From the NCBI RefSeq assembly GCF_003293695.1, contig NZ_CP029556.1:1746001-1810000 (forward strand): 64,000 bases of DNA. Direction: 5' to 3'. Source of the stretch: Lysobacter oculi (lineage in GTDB: Bacteria > Pseudomonadota > Gammaproteobacteria > Xanthomonadales > Xanthomonadaceae). Under the pieces are notes generated by a model. The model did not search any database. It saw nothing but the letters and a program-made list of their open reading frames with translations, and was not told where the DNA came from. This document shows positions 58,905 to 64,000 of this stretch, piece by piece (the stretch's first letter is position 1; every line of letters starts with the position of its first letter). Position numbers and translations under genes: made by a program.

Positions 58905-59070
58905 GGAGTGTCTCCGTCTGTGGGGGGAATCGGTCCGGCGCATGTCGCGCCATGACGCGACCATGGAACCCATCCAAACGTGAAGCGGGCGTCGACTCGG
59001 CCCGCAATCCGTGACGCTGCGTGGAGATTGCCGTCTGCGGGGTTGTGCCCCGTTCAGCTGGAAGCGCCGC

Positions 59071-59994
59071 TCAGTCGCGCATCAGCGTGGATTTGCCGAA
59101 CAGGCTTTCCACCAGCTGCACCGCGAGCAGCGCCGTCGCGTTGCGCTTGTCGAGCGCCGGGTTGACCTCGACCAGATCGAGCGAGCCCATGCGGCCGGTG
59201 TCGGCGATCATCTCCATCATCAACTGCGCCTCGCGGTAGTTCACGCCGCCGGGCACGCGCGTGCCGGTGCCGGGCGCGATCGACGGATCCAGCATGTCGA
59301 CATCGAAACTCACGTGCAGGTGGGTGTCGTCATCCATGTCCTCCAGCGCTTCCTCCATGACCCGGCGCATGCCGATCTCGTCGATGTAGCGCATGTCGTA
59401 GATGTCGATGCCGTGTTCCTTCACCAGCCGCTTCTCGCCGCGATCCACCGAGCGGATGCCGATCTGGCGGATGTCCTGCGCATTCAACGCCGGCCCCGGC
59501 GCGCCGAGGTTGACCAGCGACGCCGGACCCAGCCCGCACAGGCAGGCGACGGGCATGCCGTGGATGTTGCCGGAGGGCGTGATGTCGCTGGTGTTGAAGT
59601 CGGCGTGCGCGTCCAGCCAGAGCACGCGCAGCGACTTGCCCTGCGCGCGGCAATACGCGGCGACCGCGGCGATGGAACCGATGGCCAGGCAGTGGTCGCC
59701 GCCGAGCATGATCGGCATCCGGCCGGCCTGCAGTTCGCGGGTGGAGGCGTCGAAGACGGCCTGGTTCCAGGCAACGACTTCATCCAGATGCCGGTAGCCG
59801 TCGACCGGCCCGGTAAGCGGGTTTCGCGGGCCGCTGACATCGCCGAGGTCACTCACTTCCACGCCGCGACGCGTGATGGCTTCGGCCAGGCGCGCGACGC
59901 GGAGCGCTTCCGGCCCCATCGACGCGCCACGATGCGCGGCCCCGATGTCGGTGGGCACGCCGAAGATCGAAACGGGGGGGTAGCTGGTGCGCAT
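59071..59994 (-). CDS. rocF: Arginase
   Basis: This 307-residue manganese enzyme hydrolyses arginine to ornithine and urea. The metal-binding motifs are IMLGGDHCLAIGS, LWLDAHADFNT and SFDVDMLDPSIAPGTGTRVP, in order. Agmatinases and formimidoylglutamases share the fold, but length and the GASMGPEALR and SGNIHGMPVA segments favour arginase. It stands alone between tRNA-Thr and the entericidin-like gene. Confidence 0.93.
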   Translation of the reverse strand: MRTSYPPVSIFGVPTDIGAAHRGASMGPEALRVARLAEAITRRGVEVSDLGDVSGPRNPLTGPVDGYRHLDEVVAWNQAVFDASTRELQAGRMPIMLGGDHCLAIGSIAAVAAYCRAQGKSLRVLWLDAHADFNTSDITPSGNIHGMPVACLCGLGPASLVNLGAPGPALNAQDIRQIGIRSVDRGEKRLVKEHGIDIYDMRYIDEIGMRRVMEEALEDMDDDTHLHVSFDVDMLDPSIAPGTGTRVPGGVNYREAQLMMEMIADTGRMGSLDLVEVNPALDKRNATALLAVQLVESLFGKSTLMRD

Positions 59995-60008
59995 GGGGGA
60001 TGTCCGCT

Positions 60009-60084
60009 TGGTGCCGGCTGTCAGAGTCGAACTGACGACCTACCGCTTACAAGGCGGTTGCTCTACCAACTGAGCTAAGCCGGC
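60009..60084 (-). tRNA. tRNA-Thr (anticodon UGU)
   Basis: This 76-base tRNA has acceptor stem GCCGGCT/AGCCGGC, an encoded CCA and an anticodon arm ACCGC-CTTGTAA-GCGGT. The anticodon TGT reads ACA. The D-arm GCTCAGTTGGTAGAGC and T-arm GTTCGACTC are standard. Confidence 0.96.
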
Positions 60085-60120
60085 GGAAAAAGAGGCCCAT
60101 TCTAGCTGGGCCACGCGCGA

Positions 60121-60816
60121 TCAACAGCCGCGCACGCCCGGTGCGCGGATGCGCAGGCGCTCGGCATCGGCATCGAAGGGGGCGGTGGCGCGTGCATCCA
60201 GCCAGAAGCTGGCGGCGTCGTTCGCCGCTTCGCCGCCGACCGGCACCACCTGCGCGCCGAAGCCCTTGGCCTGCAGATCGGCCTGGTGGCGGCGCGCGTT
60301 CTCCTCGCTGCCGAAACGCCCGAGCGCGATGCCGTTGGCGCCTTCGCCCTGGTTCATGACGATGAGATCGCTGAAGCCGGCGGCACGCAGGCGCTCGGCC
60401 ATCGCCATCGCCGCATCGCGGCTGGCGAAGGGCGGCAGGATGACGTTGTAGCCGCGCGCATTGCGGACCGCACCGGCACGGCGCACAGACACGCTGGCAC
60501 CGGAAGCCTGCAACAGGCCACGCGCCTGTTCGGCGGCGGCGGCATCCGCATAGGGCCCGAAGCTGGCGCAGACCGGCGGCGCGGAGGGGGATGCGGGCGC
60601 GGTCTCGACCGGCGCCACGGCGACAGGCGACGCCTCGTTCAACGGCGTGGTGGTGGCGGCCACGCGGGCATCGGGCGCACCGACCAGCTGCAGCGTGGGC
60701 ACCGAGGCATCCAGCGCGGCGGCGGGTGCCGGCGACGGCGCACGATGCAGCGCCCACCAGGCGGCGACGCCCAGGTTTAACACCAGCAACCACACCAGCA
60801 ACATGCGCGCGACCAT
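60121..60816 (-). CDS. SPOR-domain membrane protein
   Basis: This 231-residue protein has an N-terminal helix (MVARMLLVWLLVLNLGVAAW) and an Ala/Pro-rich periplasmic linker. A SPOR domain fills about residues 115-190 (RGYNVILPPFASRDAAMAMA, LGRFGSEENARRHQADLQAKG). SPOR domains bind denuded glycan strands of septal peptidoglycan. It follows coaX by nine bases, in a birA-coaX-SPOR order known in gammaproteobacteria. Confidence 0.85.
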   Translation of the reverse strand: MVARMLLVWLLVLNLGVAAWWALHRAPSPAPAAALDASVPTLQLVGAPDARVAATTTPLNEASPVAVAPVETAPASPSAPPVCASFGPYADAAAAEQARGLLQASGASVSVRRAGAVRNARGYNVILPPFASRDAAMAMAERLRAAGFSDLIVMNQGEGANGIALGRFGSEENARRHQADLQAKGFGAQVVPVGGEAANDAASFWLDARATAPFDADAERLRIRAPGVRGC

Positions 60817-60825
60817 GGGCGGATT

Positions 60826-61581
60826 CTAGCCGCAGCCCGGCAAGGCCGGCCCTTCGCCATCGCCCAACGCGGCCCAACGCGCGAGCCCGTCCAGCACCAG
60901 CGCGGGCTTGATGTCGGCCTCCGGCAGCTGCGGCGACAACGCGCCGGCGCCGCCGCCGTGCAGCCACAGGTGCGGCATCGTCCCGAGCATCGAACATGCC
61001 TGCGCGCGGCTGCGTTCGATCAGCGCCAGCGCGGCGCCCTCGCAGCCGGAGGCGAGCGCGTCCAGCGTGTCATCGGCAAATTCCACGTAGCCGCCGCCCT
61101 GCACCGGCAACTGCGCGGCGCGTGCGTGCAGGCTCTCGCGCATCAGCGTGGGCGATGGCGCGATGCGGCCGCCGCGATGCCTGCCCGCAGCGTCCAGCAG
61201 GTCCAGCGTCAGCGCGGTGCCGACGCCGCAGACCAGCACCGGCACATCGGCCTCGCGGGCGGCGAGCAGGCTGAGGAAGCGGTCCACGCCCAGGCGCGCG
61301 GGTTCGGCGTAGGCAATGCGCAGGCCGCCGCAATGCGCCAGCGTGCGCGCAAAGCTGATGCGCGGAAACCGCGATGCGAGTTCGGCGGTCAGCGCCGCCT
61401 GCAACGTGGGCGAAGCAACCGCCGCCACCCAGGCGACATCGCCCCGCACCTCGTCGGGCAGCGTGGCGAAGTCACCACCGGCCCGGTGGTCGATGCTGCC
61501 GACCGGCCCGGCATCGCCCGCCTCCATGCGCCGCGCGAACTTCAGCCGCGTGTTGCCCAGGTCGAACAGCCACGCGCTCAC
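60826..61581 (-). CDS. coaX: Type III pantothenate kinase
   Basis: This 251-residue CoaX performs the first step of coenzyme A synthesis. It has the ATPase-fold phosphate loop LFDLGNTRLKFA, GVDRFLSLLAARE and the switch GVGTALTLDLLDA. It differs from PanK type I and is not inhibited by CoA in studied cases. Translation starts at GTG, which overlaps the birA stop as GTGA. Confidence 0.94.
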   Translation of the reverse strand: MSAWLFDLGNTRLKFARRMEAGDAGPVGSIDHRAGGDFATLPDEVRGDVAWVAAVASPTLQAALTAELASRFPRISFARTLAHCGGLRIAYAEPARLGVDRFLSLLAAREADVPVLVCGVGTALTLDLLDAAGRHRGGRIAPSPTLMRESLHARAAQLPVQGGGYVEFADDTLDALASGCEGAALALIERSRAQACSMLGTMPHLWLHGGGAGALSPQLPEADIKPALVLDGLARWAALGDGEGPALPGCG

Positions 61582-62582
61582 GGCGCCGGCCTCACGCTGA
61601 CTTCGCCGGAATGCACGACGCGTTCGCCACCGGCATCGCGCACCCGCAATCCGCCATCGGGCGCGATGCCGAGTGCTTCGGCCTCGCGCCGCTCACCGCC
61701 ATGCAGGACATGGATGCGCCGTCCGGCCAGCGCATCGAGCGCCGCCCAACGCGGCAGGAACATCGCCAGTCCCTCGCGGTCGAAATCGTCGAGCGCACGC
61801 AGCCATGCGGCCAACACCGCCGCCACCAGCACGTTGCGCGAAGGCGGCGCATCCAGCTGCCCGGCCAGGTCGATCCACGGCTGGTCGATGTCGCGGCCGG
61901 TGGCTTCCGGCATCCGCACGTTCACCCCCAGCCCGATCACCGCCCGCGCCGGGCCGCCATGTTCGCCGCCGCCTTCCACCAGCAGGCCGCCCAGCTTGCG
62001 GCCATCGAGCCAGAGGTCGTTGGGCCATTTCAGGCGGATGTCGAGGCCGGTCGCCTCACGCAGCGCCTCGGCGCTGGCGATGCCGGCGACCAGGCTCAAG
62101 CCCGCCAGACGCGCCAGCCCGCCGGCAAACTGGCGGTCCAGCGACATATAGATGTTGCTCGCCAGCGGCGAAGCCCAGACGCGCCCGAGCCGCCCACGCC
62201 CGCCGCTCTGGCGCTCGGCCAGCAGCACCCGCGCGCCGGTCGCCGGCGGCGGCTGCGCCAGCAGCGCGCTGTTGGTCGATTCGGTCTGCCATTGCACCTC
62301 CAGTGCGTCCAGCCCGGCGCGCGCATCGGGCGGCAGCGCCAGCAGGATGGCGTCGGCCTCCAGCAGGTCCAGCGGGCGGGCCAGCACATAGCCCCGGCCC
62401 GGCTGCGCATCGATGTCGATGCCGGCCTGGCGCAGCGCGTCGATGCGCTTCCAGACCGCCGCCCGGGTCAGGCCCAGCTCGGTCGCCAGCCGGTCGCCGG
62501 AGACCGCGCCGGCCGCGAGCCGCCGCAGCAGGGCGCGTTCGGCATCGGCGCGCGGGGAATCGGAGGCGGAGGCTTTCGGCAT
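61578..62582 (-). CDS. birA: Biotin-protein ligase and biotin operon repressor
   Basis: This 334-residue bifunctional protein has an N-terminal winged helix (VSGDRLATELGLTRAAVWKR) for DNA binding and a ligase domain with GRGRLGRVW (128-136) for biotinyl-AMP and KWPNDLW (185-191) with the catalytic Lys. The C-terminal SH3-like domain ends the protein. It biotinylates acetyl-CoA carboxylase and probably represses bio genes. It is the first gene of birA-coaX-SPOR. Confidence 0.95.
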   Translation of the reverse strand: MPKASASDSPRADAERALLRRLAAGAVSGDRLATELGLTRAAVWKRIDALRQAGIDIDAQPGRGYVLARPLDLLEADAILLALPPDARAGLDALEVQWQTESTNSALLAQPPPATGARVLLAERQSGGRGRLGRVWASPLASNIYMSLDRQFAGGLARLAGLSLVAGIASAEALREATGLDIRLKWPNDLWLDGRKLGGLLVEGGGEHGGPARAVIGLGVNVRMPEATGRDIDQPWIDLAGQLDAPPSRNVLVAAVLAAWLRALDDFDREGLAMFLPRWAALDALAGRRIHVLHGGERREAEALGIAPDGGLRVRDAGGERVVHSGEVSVRPAP

Positions 62583-62676
62583 CGGCCGATTATCCCCAAA
62601 GCCCCCGCCGCCTGCGCTGGCGCCCGGCCCGGGGTATAGTCGCGGTCTCCCCCGCCCCACCGCCGGACGCACCGCC

Positions 62677-62916
62677 ATGAAAAAGCGTGTCCTGATCGCC
62701 CTGATGCTCTCGATGGCCAGCGGCAGCCTGCTCGCCCAGACCTCGTCGGGCAGCAGCGAAACCGGCGTCAACGCGGGCAGCGAAGACAGCGCCCCGGCAC
62801 CGAAGCGCCCGGCGCACCCAGCCACCGCCGAAACCCGCAAGGGCACCCAGCGTACCGACACGCAGCGGACCAACAACCCACGTTGGCACAGCTTCCTGCC
62901 CGGCATGTTCCGCTGA
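62677..62916 (+). CDS. Small exported protein of unknown function
   Basis: This 79-residue protein begins with a clear signal peptide (MKKRVLIALMLSMASGSLLA, cleavage before Gln21). The short mature part is Ser/Thr/Pro-rich and basic, ending HSFLPGMFR. No domain is recognised. It is flanked by birA (divergent) and a terminator. Confidence 0.75.
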   Translation: MKKRVLIALMLSMASGSLLAQTSSGSSETGVNAGSEDSAPAPKRPAHPATAETRKGTQRTDTQRTNNPRWHSFLPGMFR

Positions 62917-62934
62917 GTCCGGCTCCGCGATGAA

Positions 62935-62959
62935 AAAGGCCCGCATGACGCGGGCCTTT
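62935..62959. terminator. Bidirectional terminator
   Basis: AAAGGCCCGC and GCGGGCCTTT pair around ATGAC, between the convergent small exported protein gene and the sensor kinase gene. A and T bases flank the stem on both strands. Confidence 0.75.
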
Positions 62960-62978
62960 CCGTATCCGGTGGATGGGA

Positions 62979-64000
62979 TCAGCGCGGCAGCGGCAGCCGC
63001 ACTTCGAAGCGCGCCCCGCCCAGTTCCTCGGAACGCTCCACCCGCAGTTCGCCGGCATAGCCGTGGACGATGTCCTGCACGATCGACAGGCCGATGCCGT
63101 GGCCCTGCACCCGCTCGTCGCCGCGCACGCCACGCTGCAGCACGCCAGCGATGCGGTCGGCCGGAATGCCCGGGCCGTCGTCGTCCACCGCCAGCAGCAG
63201 TGTCGAGCGCCCGCCCTCGCGGCCCCCGGGCTGGCGCGCGACGGTCAGCAGCACGCGTGACTTCGCCCATTTGAAGGCGTTTTCCAGCAGGTTGCCGAGC
63301 AGTTCCTGCAGGTCCCCGGTCTCGCCGTGGAAGCGCACCGCGTCATCGACCTCGAACTCGCAGAGCACGCCCTTGGCCGCATAGATCTTCTCCAGCCCCA
63401 GCACGATCTGCTCGGCCTGCGGCAGGATCGGCACCGGCGTGGCGAACAGCTTGTGCCCGCCCGACGCCGCCCGCGACAGCTGGTACGACACCAGGCTGTT
63501 CATCCGCTGCAGCTGGGTGCCCAATTCCTCGCGCAGTTCCGGCAGGCCGGCATCGCTGTCCAGGCGCGCGCGCAGCACGGCCAGCGGCGTCTTCAGGCTG
63601 TGGGCGAGATCGGCCAGCGTGTTGCGCTGGCGGTCCAGGTTCTTGCGCTCGCTGTCGATCAGCGAGTTGATGCTCTCGGTCAGCGGTTCCAGTTCGCGCG
63701 GGTGGAAGTCGCTCATGCGCGCGGCGCGGCCATCCTTCACCCCCTGCAGCTCGGTGATCACCTGCCGCAGCGGGCTCAGGCTCCAGCGCAGGGCGAGCAG
63801 CTGCAGCAGCAGCAGGATCGCCGCCGCGCCGCCCAGGTTGGTCCACAGCGCACGCCGGAACACGTTGATCTGCGCCGCCAGCGGGCGCGTGTCCTCCATC
63901 ACGTAGATGGTGTACGGGATCTCGCCGCCACGGCCATCGGTCCAGACGAAACTGCGCGCGTAGCGATAGACCTTGCCGTCGCTGCCGTCGATGTTGTGCA
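62979..64000 (-). CDS. PhoQ-like sensor histidine kinase (C-terminal part)
   Basis: About 339 residues are visible and the N-terminus lies beyond the right edge. A periplasmic sensor end (HNIDGSDGKVYRYARSF) is followed by a membrane helix (LWTNLGGAAAILLLLQLLAL), a HAMP-like linker, the phospho-His box DLAHSLKTPLAVLRARLD and the ATPase boxes ELLGNLLENAFKWAKS, VDDDGPGIP and GHGIGLSIV. These match PhoQ-type kinases that sense Mg2+ or cationic peptides and act with PhoP. The phoP gene should lie just outside the window. Its regulation may touch LPS modification. Confidence 0.9.
   Translation of the reverse strand, partial: HNIDGSDGKVYRYARSFVWTDGRGGEIPYTIYVMEDTRPLAAQINVFRRALWTNLGGAAAILLLLQLLALRWSLSPLRQVITELQGVKDGRAARMSDFHPRELEPLTESINSLIDSERKNLDRQRNTLADLAHSLKTPLAVLRARLDSDAGLPELREELGTQLQRMNSLVSYQLSRAASGGHKLFATPVPILPQAEQIVLGLEKIYAAKGVLCEFEVDDAVRFHGETGDLQELLGNLLENAFKWAKSRVLLTVARQPGGREGGRSTLLLAVDDDGPGIPADRIAGVLQRGVRGDERVQGHGIGLSIVQDIVHGYAGELRVERSEELGGARFEVRLPLPR

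Overview
The window is high-GC bacterial chromosome that reads as a member of the Xanthomonadaceae/Lysobacteraceae (Lysobacter, Luteimonas, Thermomonas, Stenotrophomonas, Xanthomonas group). The reasons are an O-antigen locus next to etfBA, a Clp-type Crp/Fnr regulator, an E1-alpha/E1-beta/E2 2-oxo acid dehydrogenase set, tyrosine degradation genes, and trpEGDC with a linked HAD gene. The genus cannot be fixed from the sequence alone.

Region 1 (1-27,116) is a lipopolysaccharide O-chain locus, all on the minus strand except etfB-etfA and one lipoprotein gene. The left operon runs from manC through two coiled-coil/methyltransferase genes, two more methyltransferases and two glycosyltransferases to the Wzm/Wzt exporter, and leaves the window at base 1. 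The right operon runs from 27,116 to 13,862: a GT4 enzyme, a DUF4214-like protein, rmd, gmd, a tandem GT4 enzyme, a methyltransferase, a UDP-glucuronate decarboxylase, then GtrB/GtrA-like proteins with three further membrane proteins. ManC, Gmd and Rmd together predict GDP-D-rhamnose. The decarboxylase next to the Gtr module suggests xylose added to the chain in the periplasm. Most neighbours overlap by ATGA, GTGA or TTGA.

Region 2 (27,292-35,087) holds pilU, maiA-fahA, a 2-oxoglutarate dioxygenase, tRNA-Gln(CUG), rplM-rpsI, coq7, speD, clp and a GNAT gene.

Region 3 (35,088-44,356) holds the trpEGDC-HAD operon with a possible leaderless Trp-rich leader peptide, a lipid kinase, a possible small RNA, a DnaJ-like gene with rpe, then purC, an Mpo1-like gene and an EamA transporter.

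Region 4 (44,386-56,858) holds nhaA, a lipoprotein, hmgA-hpd with a divergent MarR regulator and a clear operator, a POT transporter, tryptophan 2,3-dioxygenase with a co-translated membrane protein, and the 2-oxo acid dehydrogenase operon with a VOC protein.

Region 5 (56,884-64,000) holds trpS, CsbD, an entericidin-like lipoprotein, arginase, tRNA-Thr(UGU), a SPOR protein, coaX, birA, a small exported protein, and a PhoQ-like sensor kinase cut by the right edge. No CRISPR array, insertion sequence, rRNA gene or replication origin was seen. No gene-free stretch exceeds about 300 bases.
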